The translations under genes were made by a program, and so were the position numbers. Source: Hypsibius dujardini (taxonomy: Eukaryota; Tardigrada; Eutardigrada; Parachela; Hypsibiidae). Taken from it: a stretch of DNA of 24,923 bases. Under the pieces are notes generated by a model. The model was not told the origin of the DNA, did not search any database, and saw nothing but the letters and a program-made list of their open reading frames with translations. Below, piece after piece: positions 8,657 to 20,782 of the stretch. The DNA lies in the NCBI GenBank assembly GCA_001579985.1, contig LRSR01006627.1, positions 1-24,923 on the forward strand. Direction: 5' to 3'. Within the stretch, counting starts at the first letter, position 1. Every line of letters starts with the position of its first letter.

Positions 8657-9680
8657 AGGTTCAGGTTTCTGTGTGTTTATGTTCTATCTTGATTAATAAT
8701 TGAATCGGGTCGACATATCATCATTCATGATCATGTCACGCTGTTAGCTGTTCTGTATGCTAGAATACGATTGAACAGCATAATTCAGCAATCAATCAAC
8801 ACAAATTGTGATGACATACGTAGCGCCTAGGGGGGACCAGTCATATTTTCGAAAATCATGGTTTGATAAAATGTATCCATAAAAAAAAGTTGGGCTCGAT
8901 CTGATAAAACAAGTAAATATTCCCTTGTCCGTCCAACCAGCTTCGGCACAAGAACTGCGGCGAAGTTCCAGTTCGCCGCGTAACGCGCAAGGCTGCAGAA
9001 GTTGTTCGGAGTTACAAAGAATGTCGGCGATAGACATTCTACTAAAGGCTGGAGGAGTTTCCGGTTAAATTGAGCTTTAGAACCACTAATCAAATTTTGA
9101 GTTTGAACATGATTCTTTATCAATTTGATGATTCTGAGACGATTGGCATTAGGTCGGACAAACAAAACCTCAGCGAATACGAGCACGCAAAATCTCGTCC
9201 CAAAAAATCATTTAAGCTCCTAACAATCAGATAAATTGATTTCATTGCCGAACCGGCGACTGATTTGCTTATTACTAACAGATAACTTAAAACCAAATAC
9301 TCAATTAAGCACCAGTTTCATTGATAAGTTTTGTGGGTAAATCTAAGAGAGACTGACTCAGTAAAATTGAAAGTCCGTACTAGTATTCTTCTAATATGAT
9401 CCATAGCGGTATCAGCGTTGCCATTCTCCTGTGGCCTTAAACCCATGAGTGATGGGTCATCGAACGAGGGTTCGCTCGCCCACACTCGCCGCCTCATCAT
9501 TCATGGGAATCTCAATCGGTGGTACGATGGAAAACCCACCGTCAGGGGCGCCATTCATAACCCACAAAAAATGTCATAGTTTTTTCATAAGTAGGTCTTT
9601 AAGTCTTTCTTTAAAAATTCACACTCATTTCTCAAGCAAATCTAGTGCTTGATTGATTGGTGTAAATTTAATTGCCATTA
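8657..9680. other. Intergenic, no supported gene
   Basis: AT-rich sequence between the transposase relic and the 3' end of the VWA gene. Only short ORFs without splice sites, domains or composition support were seen, including a 119-codon - strand frame (9186-8827) that I do not accept. Confidence 0.5.
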
Positions 9681-9686
9681 TTTATT
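9681..9686 (-). promoter_or_regulatory. Candidate polyadenylation signal of the VWA gene
   Basis: AATAAA on the - strand (TTTATT on +), about 150 nt downstream of the stop codon at 9833. It is the first clear hexamer after that stop. Confidence 0.45.
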
Positions 9687-9832
9687 AATGGCACCGTCCC
9701 TTTGTTGTAATGAAGCTCGTGGAAAATACCTTTACCGCTGTGCAATTACAAAGTAAAACTTGATGGAATCACCGAAAAAAATTGATGGGAATCAACAGGA
9801 ATAGAAAAAGAGTAAAATAAAAGTGAAAATAT

Positions 9833-12800
9833 TTACTTGGACTTAATCAACGCCAAGAGAGCAGCAGAGACCGACGAAACATCGAGACCGTTCGCTCGCT
9901 TAGCCAGAAAGGTGTCGGCCTTGTTGAGGATTGCCTTCCAGATGTTGGATTTATCCGGAAACGCGTCCTTGACGTACGTCACAACTAACAGAGTGGCTAA
10001 TATGACATCGTGCTTTCCCACTCCAAGAGCCTTGGTGATTACAGTTGCGGCCTCAGCTGCGGAGACCTTTGTTATGGCCTCCACTTCCGACGAGAACGTC
10101 CAGCTACCGTCCCATTGTTGCAAGTCTAACAACACATTCAACGGTGACTGCCAAGAGCTCGCGCCTGAGCCACTCCGCGATCCCGGCATCGAAAATTCTG
10201 CTCCTGAATCATGCTCATCATCCACATCTGCCGAAGTGGATTTCCTTGCGAAGAACCCGCCTAAATTTGCCATTATTCCTTGGGCCTTCTTGGCTTTTGG
10301 GGAGAATCTCGACATTGCTCTCACCTCCCTGGGACACGCGCTGGAGACCCTCCCCAATGAGGCATTGGATTGAATAGAGCAAGCCCTCACATCCATGTCA
10401 TATGAGTCAATAGATTGCTTCATACAGAGAGTCCTGAACATCCCATTACCAACGCTTGGACTGATGACTTGGACTTTTTGAACGGGTATTTCCCGCAATT
10501 GCATCCTTCCCGATGCCGTGTTCCGTTCCTGTTCACTCCGCGTCTCTACCGCCACCAAGGAAACATACTTCGACATCACTCCGTATTCCAGTGAAATCTT
10601 CGTGATCTCCTCCGCCAGTCCGTCCGTCTTCAACTCCGTCGGCTTAACGGACACACCTCGCTTTTGCAGCGATCCGCCGCCGACCACTGCAGTAGTCGTC
10701 GGTGCCGTCTCCAGATGCTTAATCAAAGCTCGCGCTGCCAGTTTTGAGAAGAATGGATTCTCCGTCAGCTTGACTGATTTCACATCCAACACGCTCTTAA
10801 CCTTCGAGTCTCCCGTTTGGAGAACTACGGCCGGTGAAGCGGTCTCCGTCGCTCCGTCCCATTCGAAGATCGCGAAGGTGAGCTGACGGTCGCCGACGAA
10901 AACGGGCGGTAACGCAGACGACGCTTCCGGTCGGACGTTTCGAACACCCGACCACGTGACCGTGGCGCCGGTTATCGCCGGCTGCAGCGCTCGTTGCAGA
11001 TGCCGGCCAATCTTATCCTCCAGCACCTCGCCGGACTTGATAAACTCGGATTTGCCGTTTCCGGCAATGGCAATGCCGTTGACAAGGGAGCGACTGGGAC
11101 TGTTACCAAGGCCGAAGGAGAAGACGCGGGTGTTGTGCGCATTTCGTCGCACCAGCTCAATGACTTCCTCTGTATTGGTGATATCGCCGTCCGTCAAAAC
11201 AAACAACTGCCGGCTGAACCCAGGTTGAGGCGGCGCGGAGAAGATCTTCTTTATTGGTTCGAGGATTTCCGTTCCTTCAAGGTTCGCTCGAGTGTCTCTC
11301 GCGTAGTCTTTGGCTTCGTTGAAGGACTTGGCGGAATACGGTTGGCTCTGGTCGAACAGCGACTGGAATTGACTGCCGAATCGGTAGAAGTTGAAATAAC
11401 AGCCTTCAGGAATGCTGCGGAGGAAAATTTGCATGGCCCGTGTGGCATCTTGAATTTTGTTTTCTTCATTCATCGAGCCTACAAATAAACAGCCAGAATG
11501 AAGTCAAGTTTACTTTTTTACAAAATCACACTGCAAGTCATATAATACCAATAATTATTGAAAATTTCTAAGCGTATTAATTATATTTACTGTTCTGCCG
11601 CGTTAGCTTCGCGCACTGCAAGAGCATTGCTTCGTTATCCTAGTCCGTAGTGCATGTAAGCTCATGCGCAGATCCATAGGTCTAAGTTTTCGGCGGGTCT
11701 ACTTCTACTGCGCGAAGCTAACGCGGCAGTACAATATACGTATACATATATATGGGCCAGAATAATTTTTTGCACAATAAACAATTTCGATCAAGAGAAT
11801 ATTTTTATAATTTCTTCTAACTCTCAAACTTTAGCGGTTTCGATGGTTGTAAACTGCAAAACGCTAAATTGAACAGAATGATTTCCGGAACAGAAACTTT
11901 AAATTCAAGCTTTTTACACAAGTTAAAAGATACGCGCAATTTAGACAGGCGCAATCTAGACACAGAGACTTTGAACTATACAGTTAACAAGTTTTTGTTT
12001 ACTCATTTTTACTTGTCTGCGAAATGTTTTGGCTGTGATATGATTTCATACCTGAACAATCCACGAGAAATATGAGTTCTGTGTTGATATTGTTGCCGGT
12101 GTCCTTGGTGGCTTTTGGAATGAATGCATACATGGCCGCGTATGTGTTCTCTCCGATCCGTTCGACTTCCACATGATATTGTGGATTGGTCTTTACCTCA
12201 ATTTCGATGACTAAATCTCGGTCCAACGGCTGCTGGTTTGCTCCGAACGTCACGGAAACGGTCTGTGGTCCGACCAGTGTGACAGCCAACGGGTGCGTCG
12301 GTGAGTTCACCGATGAAATCACACCCACAGCATTGATCGTTCCCAACAATGTAGCGAGGTACGGCACGGTCGCCTGGTACTTCTCCGGTGGAACGACACC
12401 GCCAGCCGAGGCACCCGGGTTGGGGTTGTACCTTGGCGACAGGGACATTGGAATGACCAGCCGCATTTTCGTGTCCGTGACGGATTCCAGCGTGGATACG
12501 TAGATGATTGAGACGGTGCACTCTTTACCCGGGGGGAGACGTCCGACGCTGAGGACGAAGGTGTCGTCGCTTCGATCACTTTGATCGAGAAGGTAGCCTC
12601 CGTCACCGCGAGAAATGGCTTCGGTGTACTCCTGAAAGGCTTCATCCTTTTCCTTGAAGTGACTGACAAGAGTGCGGTCGTCGATTGTGACGACGAAACC
12701 TATAATACCGGCCTGGTCGTTGACAGGGAATCCGTAGACACATTCGAGGGGATCTGTTTCGGTGTTGCGGTAAGTCTGCTGGATCTTGATCCGAGCGGCG

Positions 12801-12904
12801 AAAGAGGTGACGTCCACGTCGTAGTGAACGGCCGTCAAAGGTACCGGGTTTTCAGATTTTAAGACGAAGAGTCCAGTTCCGCAGAAACCACCGTAATTTG
12901 CCAT
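9833..12904 (-). CDS. VIT + von Willebrand factor A domain protein, VWA5A-like (832 aa)
   Basis: Two exons, 12904-12052 and 11478-9833, join in phase 1 (TCA G|GTATGA ... TTTGTAG|GC TCG) to give 2499 nt, 832 residues and a stop. An N-terminal VIT domain (about residues 20-140: VHYDVDVTSFAARIKIQQTY, CVYGFPV) is followed by a vWA domain from about 278. The MIDAS metal site is complete: D282-x-S284-x-S286 (LVDCSGSM), T354 (EGTEIL) and D381 (FVLTDGDITN). The intron falls inside the DxSxS loop. The C-terminal half has the VWA5A-type helical tail (LLDLQQWDGSW, PDKSNIWKAIL). There is no signal peptide, so it is probably cytosolic like VWA5A and unlike secreted inter-alpha-trypsin heavy chains. The first ATG matches the usual VIT-protein start (MANYGGFCGTGLFVL). 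Length is close to vertebrate VWA5A (about 790). It has no obvious functional link to its neighbours. Confidence 0.93.
11590..11734. mobile_element. MITE in VWA intron (CTGCCGCG... termini)
   Basis: A 21-bp perfect inverted repeat (CTGCCGCGTTAGCTTCGCGC plus A at 11595-11615; complement at 11709-11729), with weaker matches a few bases further out, bounds a non-coding core. It lies in the single intron (12051-11479) of the VWA gene. The outer termini (YTGTWCTGYCGCG) match those of the element at 15356-15509. The exact boundary and target duplication are unclear. Confidence 0.75.
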
Positions 12905-12943
12905 GACAAAATGGTATTTATTTGAATCAGGCGGAAGAGGAAA

Positions 12944-12951
12944 GATTTATA
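12944..12951 (-). promoter_or_regulatory. Candidate TATA box of the VWA gene
   Basis: TATAAATC on the - strand, 40 bp upstream of the VWA start codon. If used, it predicts a very short 5' UTR of about 10-20 nt. Position and sequence are the only support. Confidence 0.35.
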
Positions 12952-13487
12952 CTTGAAGGAAAGAGTGTGATAAAAAGTGAATCGGTTCTTCGACTGTACC
13001 TTTTACAGTATAACGCTGTGCTTATGTACAGAAAAACAAGCCAACCGACTACAGCCTAACGCCGTGTGACATCAGTGATAAGTCGATAAGGCTCGGGGTC
13101 CCGTAGTGACTCATCCCTCACGCATAACCCAAGAACCGAGAGCTTCGAACCACCTTAAGAATTGAGTCACCACGTTTAATGTAGTCTGACATCATTCCAT
13201 TTTTACTTTAGATAGGCTAAGCAAGGAATAAACAAGATCTCGTCGGAAGTATCATCTCCGACTAATTACCCATCAACCAAACCAACACCCATCATTGCTA
13301 ACGAACACATCAGCCAAGTCAAGGGATTGGAAATTATTCTGCTTACTTTACGGACGGTAGTGTCAAGTTCGATTATCATCAACGACATAATATAATAAAA
13401 GATCGTATCAAAAATGGTCAAAATGGCTGAGAAATGTTATTCAGAAAAAGAAGATCCCGCTGTTGCGGACTTCCGAGGAACAACCAT
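12952..13487. other. Intergenic between GAS2-like and VWA genes
   Basis: It should contain the 3' UTR of the GAS2-like gene and the upstream region of the VWA gene, both on the - strand. No further ORF, RNA gene or repeat was seen. Confidence 0.5.
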
Positions 13488-16400
13488 CTAGCCGCTCTTC
13501 CAGGATGCATCACTGAAAAAGCCTTCTTCTACAGATCTTCGGTTGTTCATTCCCTTGCATACACTTCCCTCGTTCAGCGGGATCTTTCTCGCGCAACTCA
13601 AAGTTCCCGCGTCGTCCGACGCGGAATCCGGACTGGACGGCGAGCCCAACCGACGATTATGAATCCGTGTCCCTTCTCTGCCGTTTCCGTCGGTCTCGTC
13701 ACCGTCCCCCTGGAACGGATTCCCACCGAAATCTCTGCTCCCGCCGAAGATGTTCTTGATGCGTAGGAAGTTCTGCCGATGCCGGTTGAAGGCGGTATCC
13801 CAACGGTCACCGTCCTTGTCGTTTCTGTCATGGACGACGATCGCCTCTTCCCGCAAGCCGGACGGTATGTTCTCAAGCTCCATCAAGCTCGACCGCTTCT
13901 TCCGTAGAACGGGGTCGGACTTTTTACACAACGCTTTAACTAAACCTTCCGGAACTGGAGCGTCTTCGAAGGTGACCGAAGCCCTCCGCTGTCGTATCGT
14001 AACGTCCACTTTGGGAGTGGCTAGTCGCGAAGATGACAGCTTAGTGTAGTTTGACTTGACCGGAGGTGGAGCAGCGGGATTTTTGGAGGAGGAATCATCG
14101 GAAGCCTTAAACTTATCGAGGAGAAGGCCGACATCCATGCTGCGAGCTCGAGGAGCTCGGGCGGTTGGTGCGGCCCCTGGGTAGGGTCGCCGTAGCTGGA
14201 CCCCGGTCACGGGAGGTTGAGAGATACGGCGCTTTGTGACAACGGTTTCAAAGGCTGCTGCTTTGGTGGGTAAACCGGCGACGGGAAGAGAAGACCGACT
14301 TGAGAGGGGACGGGTTTCACTTTTGCTGTGGGTCGCCACCGTAGCTGCATCGACTCGGCTGGGCAAAGTTGCTGAGCAATCCCTGTAAATCAAGCAACGG
14401 TCTTGCGGTTAGAGCGCAAATTTAATGCGTCTGATGCGGTTCCGCTTGCAACATCTGCGTTCCATTCACAAATTGGCTCGGGAAAAATGTCACGCGCGCT
14501 CATTATGTGTATTTGTTTGAAGCCTTTCCGCGGGACGACCGATGGGAAACGATTAGCAAGCACCACTTTCGGAACTATTGTTAGCCCCTAAATCTGGATA
14601 TAACTGGGAGGGGCTACTGATAACCACTAGGTCGTTCGCGGGGTATCCAGAACCAGCCGTGGGTACGCCCAAAACCTTCGCAGTACCCGAGTCTCCTTCA
14701 CCGTTCAGCCTATACGTAGACCTACATACATAGACATCTTTCCTGCTGTCTGCTGCGTCAGTTCACTTCTCATCTTTCCTACTTCGCGCCTTCTGCCTGA
14801 ACTGAATAATGTTTTCTCCTTTCACTGTTATAACGCACTGATGCACCATACTACCCTTTTTCTTTTCTTCCTTTCACTGTTATAACGCACTGATGTACCA
14901 TACTACCCTTTTTTTCTTTTCTTCCTTTCACTGTTATAACGCACTGATGTACCATACTACCCTTTTTTTTCTTTTCTTTTTATACAGTATTTTTAATTTC
15001 GAGGTTCTTCGGCCCCTTTGCGACTGTCTACGCCTATGTCCGCTGATATGCCAAAAGAAGTAAAAACCTCACCCTCAAAAAGATGTTCGTTTCCGGTCAT
15101 GTCACGTACAGTTATTCGCAGACATTTGTGCCGAACCATTTGACTACAAGTAAACGGGCCAAATTCCATTTCCCGCAACTTTTATTCTTATTAGTTTTAT
15201 TATTACAGTAGAAGTATGTTGCAGGCTTAAAAGACATTTGCACAAGCTTGCAAGCAAGCTTTTTATTGTAATGTTAAATGTCAGATATGTTTTCCTTTAT
15301 CGAACTGTTTTAGTTTTAGTTTTAGTTTTAGTTGACCCGAATTTACCTAATATTACTGTACTGTCGCGATTCTAACGGCCGTTTTTTGGCCCTACCAGTA
15401 AATTACAACCCCCGGGCCCGGGCCGGGCCGGAACTGAATTCGTGACGTCACAGAGTCTTGCACGGGGGGAGGCGGGGCCAAGCTGGCCGTTAGAATCGCG
15501 ACAGTACAGGAGTCTCAAACTGTGTGATACCCATGAGAAACTTCATCCCAAGGGAGCGTTAATATGAAAATTAAGTGAGAGTAAAACTAAAGCAGTTCGA
15601 ACATTTCAATGAAATAATTTTTTAAATAAAAATTCCACATTTAAGTTTGCAGCATGACACTCTACTATTACCCCCAAGTTTACCGGTAAAAAAAACAACT
15701 TAAATCGGGGCACTATCTCTGGTTTGGACTTTTGACAATGCTGAGTCCGTTGAAAATGGGCCACAAAGGGGCGTGTTTCATACTTGATCTGCAGTCTTAA
15801 CTCTCAATTATAATCCTATCAAGCTAATGAGAATTGGCGTGAATCGCATAGTACCGCAGATTGTCCCTATCCCATTTGGAATAAACAGAGACCTGTAAAC
15901 CGTGTAATTTCAGCGTGGGTGGCACTAGGCGCATTACGCGTATGTGCCAACACTAATATTCCTTATTGGGTGAAGTTTTAAAATCTCCTGTAATATCAAA
16001 ACTCTTCCACGCCAGTATGGCGAAATGACTCTTTTCAGCTCGTAAACTTTTACCGATGCGGAGTGCTTACAGATGTGTTAATGTGTATCGGCTCTCGAGT
16101 CGGTTGTTGGTTGTTGGTTGGTGCCGGACGGACAATGAAAAAAGGTGTCACGAAATGGGCACTTACCGGTTGAAAACGACCTGCAGAGGCGTTAGGTCTG
16201 TCTTTTGTCTGCGGACCGACGGTTGTGTTGGCGGCTGTGAAGATTTAACAACACCACCGGCACCGGCAACAGCGGCCGAGCCTGTTGACAACAACGATGG
16301 GGGCGCAGTTGTAGTTACACTACGGAGTGGTTCATTGCAACAACCTCTTCGGCGGCACGGATCGTGTTTCTCTGTAACGACATGAGCCGTTGTTATTTCT

Positions 16401-18404
16401 TGGTTGCTTGTTGCGATCAAGGTAAGTGATACTCCCCACTCCCGCGCCTCCGCGGTTGAGGTCAGCAGACGCATATAATTTAGACTTTTTATGGTGCCAG
16501 TGCGTTAGCTTATGCTAATCGATTGAATCACGTGTATCTCTTATTGTTAGTGTTCGCAGTCCATAGTTATCTGTCTGCTGTCTGTCTGTCTGTCTGTCTG
16601 TCTGTCTGCCTGCCTGCCTGCCTGTCTGCCTGTCTGTCTGTCTGTCTGTCTGTCTAGCAGTCTGGCTGGCTGCCTATTTGTCTATCTGTCTAGTTATCTA
16701 TATCTCTGCCTGCCTGTGTTCTTCATCCAGTCAGTCGGTCTCTATATGCCTAGATTTCACCGTCGTGGTTTACAGTGCCAAACTTGTCGACTAACCCAGG
16801 AAATGGTCTAAAGTATCCCAGCCTCCACCGACCCGCACCATGACATGGTTACGCAGAATCTACAAGAAAGACGAGACGTATAATTATATACTGCATACAA
16901 CAGGGAGGAGCTTTTCGCCGTGAAATCCTGTCCAAATTATACCGATTCCTGTCAACCTTCAATTACGACAGGCCTATAATTAGACATACGTACACGAACG
17001 TAGATGATCAAATTTGACGGTCCCACACGGTACTTCCCCGGTGCGACTTTGATCAAGGGGAACGCTTTCTGACAGCGACACTCCCGCATTTGTTCCTTCA
17101 CCTGAAATTAGACAGCGGAATAATCATACAATTCAATTTAAATGCATATTCATGTACAGACAGGACAAGGGCAATCAACCATCACTATGTAAATTTTAGT
17201 GACCCCTCTTCCCATTATCTAGGAAATCCGACTAGACCTCTGGATTAAGAAGAGATACCAGCGTAATAAATCGACCCTCAGGCAAACGACAGACACAGAC
17301 ACACAGACACACAGACACACAGACACACAGACACACAGACACACAGACACACAGACTCACAGACACAGACACACAGACTCACAGGCACAGACACACAGAC
17401 TCACAGACAACAGACACACAGACACAGACACACAGACTCACAGACACACAGACTCACAGACACAGACACACAGACTCACAGACACAGACACACAGACTCA
17501 CAGACACGCGCACATGACAAACAGGCAAACACGGTTAGACACCGGAAGACCGGGAATCTTTTGATGTCAACTATCAATCTTATTCTTAACGGAACGGCTT
17601 TGTTTATCTCAATTTACCCCCGCGAGTCAACAGTCTCCTGCATGAATGTATCCTCGTGGGTCCCATTCAAATGATGATATAATATTGCGTTGGCGATCGT
17701 TAACCATTTCCGTTTTACTAGGTCAACAGGGCCCGCGTTTTAATGAACAACCCCGCTGTCGTCGCTCGCGCTCGCAGAATGTGGTGTGACATTACATTAC
17801 TGTCTATTCCACAATAGGGAAGTCCATTCTCCATGTACATGTAACGTATACTGTCACAGAAAAACAGGTGTCAGATATGATTTCAATGAAACCGGGTTGA
17901 CGCCATGACTCGGAGCGTTGCGGTGTGTCAATTCATTACGATTTTCCAGCTAATTTTAATGTGTGGACAGTGGAGTACTATCTTTCTCCCGCTCGCTGGT
18001 GAATGGCCTCAGTAAACACGATAACCTCACACCACCGGTTAGATATAGCGGAGCGGTAAACTTTAGAGACGTGCCGTTGAGTTTTATCAACAATTTATGT
18101 GTGGTCAGTGTCAAGGTCGGACGGTATTTTTGAACTCGCCGGAGAAGATGATGCGCTGGAAGGACAGGATCGATGATTTGAATATCACGAATAGGGTGAA
18201 AGTGTCTGTTCTTACTATCTGCCTGTGTCTACCTATATATGTATCTGTCTGTGTGCCTGCGTATCTGGGTAACTGGCAGTCTGCCTAGTATCAATATCAA
18301 GGAAGTCGATGATGTCTATCTATCTATATGTCTGTCTCTCTGTCTCTCTGTCTCTCTGTCTCTCTGTCTGTCTGTCCGTCTCTGTCTCTGTGTCTGCTCG
18401 TCTT

Positions 18405-18435
<31 letters not shown>

Positions 18436-19160
18436 GCCTGTTTGCCTGCCTACTGTCTAGATGGTAGACAGTAGAACGAAATACCTTATTCAAATCAAAT
18501 ATACGACGTTTGAAGTAAACGCCGAGCAAGCTGTCTCAGCAAATACGCGAAATTTTAGGTGATAAGTTCGGCAGCAAATGACCGATAAAATGAGATTAAA
18601 AAATGAGATTGAACAAAACGCTCGGACGCAACACGAGCTCTTAATCCCCTGTCGGCGGCACGCAGACACATTTTTAAAAACTCAGACAAGCGGCTGTGCT
18701 CTCACATGCCTTAAGATGTGAGGCGGAGTATGGGGTACCGATCACTATGGTCAACGCCGCCAGATAAATTTTTGATTGCGGAAGTGGCGCTGGTCGTTTA
18801 TTTTGATGAGATGATTAGATCCCCCCGGAGTGTCCGGTGCCGCTTATTCTAGCGACACCAGAAACCAATAAAGAGACTTAATACCTCCATTTCGGAATGT
18901 GCTTGTGTGCAAGAAGATTTGAATTACGACGCCGGTGACGGGCAAGAGTCAATTTGTTTTATGCCACGTACTAACTACTGCGAAGCATAACGTTATTCCA
19001 AATAGTGACGGAACTATTTGCCTTCTCGGATTTCCAGATTTGCGCAAAGGTTGTTATATAAAATTAAATTTACTTAAAGCAGAACATAAGTTTACTTACA
19101 ATAGCTTCGAACTGGCATAGGTAGATAAAGGCAGTCAAAGAATAGTCAGTCAGACTGAGT

Positions 19161-19204
<44 letters not shown>

Positions 19205-20187
19205 GGCAGGCAGACAGAAAAGAAGAGTCAACGAGACGAGTTCAAAGGTTGATCTCTGAGATTATATTGAGAAATCTGCTAACTAAGTAATCTGTAAGGT
19301 TTACTCCCAACTCAAAAAATCCTATTACGCCTGTTTTTTTTCTCCATTACACAGTAATCAAAAAGTCATAGGCGTTGGAGCTCTGCCCTGTTCAATTGAT
19401 TCTCGCAGTTGTAATCGATTTCGCCAAGGGCGTTAAAAACGGGCTCACTGAGCAGATAATCTGTACACAATCCAGCGTGACTGTTGACCCATCAGTTTTT
19501 ACTATTCTCTCCATGGCGCACTTACCACTTGATCGACATTTTTTAGGGAAGACGGGAGTAGAGACGGGGCCGTCGTCCCAATCGCCGTTGTCATTCCCAC
19601 CGGTGCTGAAGAAAGAGATTCCGCCGAGATTGCTGCCAAACTGCTTCCGCCGGAAGACGATTCGTTCGACAGACTACTGGCCACATCGTCAATGTCCTCG
19701 CTGCAGCTGGAGTAACTACCAGCCGCGGACGACGACGACGGGGACGTGGCATGCCGTAACTCATCGGCATCGATTTCCCTTTCAAATTGGATTAGTGTCG
19801 GAACGGGGAGTCCCAGTCGTGCTCCGATGCGCGCCACTTCCATCAGGCATAATATCACACTCTTCTCATTCTTTCGCAGCACCAGATCGTCCGTTTCAAA
19901 CAGCAGGCATTCCCTGCAAGAATCAAAAGATTTAGTCACACGAAAATCAATCACGAGAAGCAAACATGACCCCAGATAAGCAAAGTTTGTCAAAAAGAAA
20001 TAAAAAAACAGACAAGCAGTTAGTTATGGTGCCAGACAAGCAAGTGCAAAGACAGGCATGCAGGCAAAGAAACAGACAAAGAAGCAGACAAACATACAAC
20101 CAGGCAGACAGAAAGACAGACCAACCAATTAAGCGACCGACAGACAGGCAAATTGACAGAAAATTAGCCGAAAAGATGTCTAGAAAA

Positions 20188-20238
<51 letters not shown>

Positions 20239-20782
20239 TAAAGATAGGCAAATGGGTTTATAGATCGCCCCACGCCAGTCGGGCAAAGACCTAGTGAAAA
20301 TAGTGAATAATCCTTTTCACTCGGTTTAAATTAGTACGTCAAACAGTGAATGAGAACATTTTCGTATGATTAACTGGCTAATTAGCTGTTCAATCAGTTA
20401 GGCGAACAATGGCAGGAGTAATGGGAACCCACTTCATCTGCATGGCTCGACACCAGCGGAGACAGCTGCAAATATTATCCCGCGCCTGGAATGTGCCGGG
20501 TTGGACATTGGTCCGACAATGGATGGCGTAACGGGTGGCGGCAGGCAACAAAAACGCCGGGGACTGAATCCCATTCAGTCGTTCTATCAACGCATTGATG
20601 TGTTTGCATAATAGCACTCCCGTTTCGAGTTTGGCGAAGAAAGACTCCGCGTCGATTCCGCAATCAGGATAGAGGCTGTCGAGCCATTCAGCAAGGTCCT
20701 CACGCACGGCCAAGAGGTACTTTTCGGTCGAGGAAAAGGGTCGAAGGGAACGCTCAGACATGCTGGCGCTGTCAGCTGGCAT
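13488..20782 (-). CDS. GAS2-like actin-microtubule linker (CH + GAR domains), 6 exons, 669 aa
   Basis: Exons 20782-20433, 19913-19526, 17101-16994, 16859-16796, 16371-16167 and 14382-13488 join in consistent phases (2, 0, 0, 1, 2) into 2010 nt. A calponin homology domain, which binds F-actin, spans about residues 20-160 (EKYLLAVREDLAEWLDSLYP, FFAKLETGVLLCKHINALIE, FQARDNIC, then CLLFETDDLVLRKNEKSVIL, MEVARIGARLGL). After a Ser-rich linker, the GAR/GAS2 zinc-binding domain, which binds microtubules, spans about 247-310 (CRCQKAFPLIKVAPGKYRVG, ILRNHVMVRVGGGWDTLDHF, EKHDPCR) and is split by two introns. The last exon is a basic, Ser/Pro-rich, disordered tail of about 300 residues. The order matches GAS2/GAS2L proteins (Drosophila pigs), which crosslink actin and microtubules. 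I chose the first ATG at 20782; a second in-frame ATG follows seven codons later. Introns 1, 2, 4 and 5 are large and repeat-rich. Confidence 0.93.
14818..14980 (+). repeat. Three-copy tandem repeat of about 53 bp
   Basis: Three successive units starting CCTTTCACTGTTATAACGCA at 14818, 14870 and 14924, each ending in a T-rich tract (CCCTTTTT...CTTTTCTT) that grows in length. Unit lengths are 52, 54 and about 57. Inside intron 5 of the GAS2-like gene. Confidence 0.9.
15308..15332 (+). repeat. TTTTAG hexamer repeat
   Basis: About four tandem TTTTAG units immediately upstream of the MITE at 15356. The unit differs from known arthropod, nematode and vertebrate telomere repeats. Confidence 0.8.
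15356..15509. mobile_element. MITE in GAS2 intron 5 (CTGTCGCG... termini)
   Basis: A 25-bp terminal inverted repeat starts CTGTACTGTCGCGATTCTAA and continues CGGCC; its exact complement is at 15485-15509. The core is very GC-rich (CCCGGGCCCGGGCCGGGCCGG) and has no ORF. The termini share YTGTWCTGYCGCG with the element in the VWA intron, so the two are probably one family. If the TA at 15359-15360 and 15505-15506 is the duplicated target, the element would be 15361-15504 and Tc1/mariner-like. Confidence 0.75.
16571..16718 (+). repeat. CTGT/CTGC microsatellite, GAS2 intron 4
   Basis: Long runs of CTGT with interspersed CTGC, CTAT and CTGG variants. Inside intron 16795-16372. Confidence 0.95.
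17289..17508 (+). repeat. ACACAG/ACTCAC microsatellite, GAS2 intron 2
   Basis: About 220 bp of 6- to 8-base units mixing CACAGA and CTCACAGA. The later part shows a higher-order pattern (ACACAGACTCACAGACACAG). About 190 bp upstream (on the transcribed strand) of the exon that opens the GAR domain. Confidence 0.95.
18313..18458 (+). repeat. CTGT/CTCT microsatellite, GAS2 intron 2
   Basis: CTAT, CTCTGT and CTGT runs, with CTGC at the end. ORFs across it are repeat artefacts. Confidence 0.95.
19161..19218 (+). repeat. GACA microsatellite, GAS2 intron 2
   Basis: A nearly pure GACA run of about 13 units ending in GGCA variants. Orientation is opposite to the CTGT arrays at 16571 and 18313. Confidence 0.95.
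20008..20239 (+). repeat. Degenerate GACA-rich microsatellite, GAS2 intron 1
   Basis: GACA/GGCA/AACA-type tetranucleotides, degenerate at first and pure GACA at 20193-20226. Both strands give long artefactual ORFs. Confidence 0.9.

Noticed and set aside
8827-9186. 119-codon - strand frame
   Set aside because: No recognisable domain, no supporting splice sites and no neighbouring exons; treated as chance.
9837-11488. Long + strand ORFs (up to 178 codons) opposite the VWA gene
   Set aside because: Antisense frames of a securely identified coding exon, with no domain or splice support.
13434-14049. + strand ORFs opposite the last GAS2 exon
   Set aside because: Antisense shadows of the long terminal exon, which is tied to the GAS2 model by phase.
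15308-15332. Internal telomere-like repeat (TTTTAG)
   Set aside because: Only about four units, and the unit does not match known metazoan telomere repeats.
16571-17508. CRISPR-like regular repeats
   Set aside because: The repeats are simple microsatellites without unique spacers, in a eukaryotic intron.
18239-18529. Cys/Leu/Ser- and Arg/Gln/Thr-rich ORFs around 18239-18529, 19947-20273 and 20951-21226
   Set aside because: Translations of CTGT/GACA microsatellites; open only because the repeats lack stop codons.
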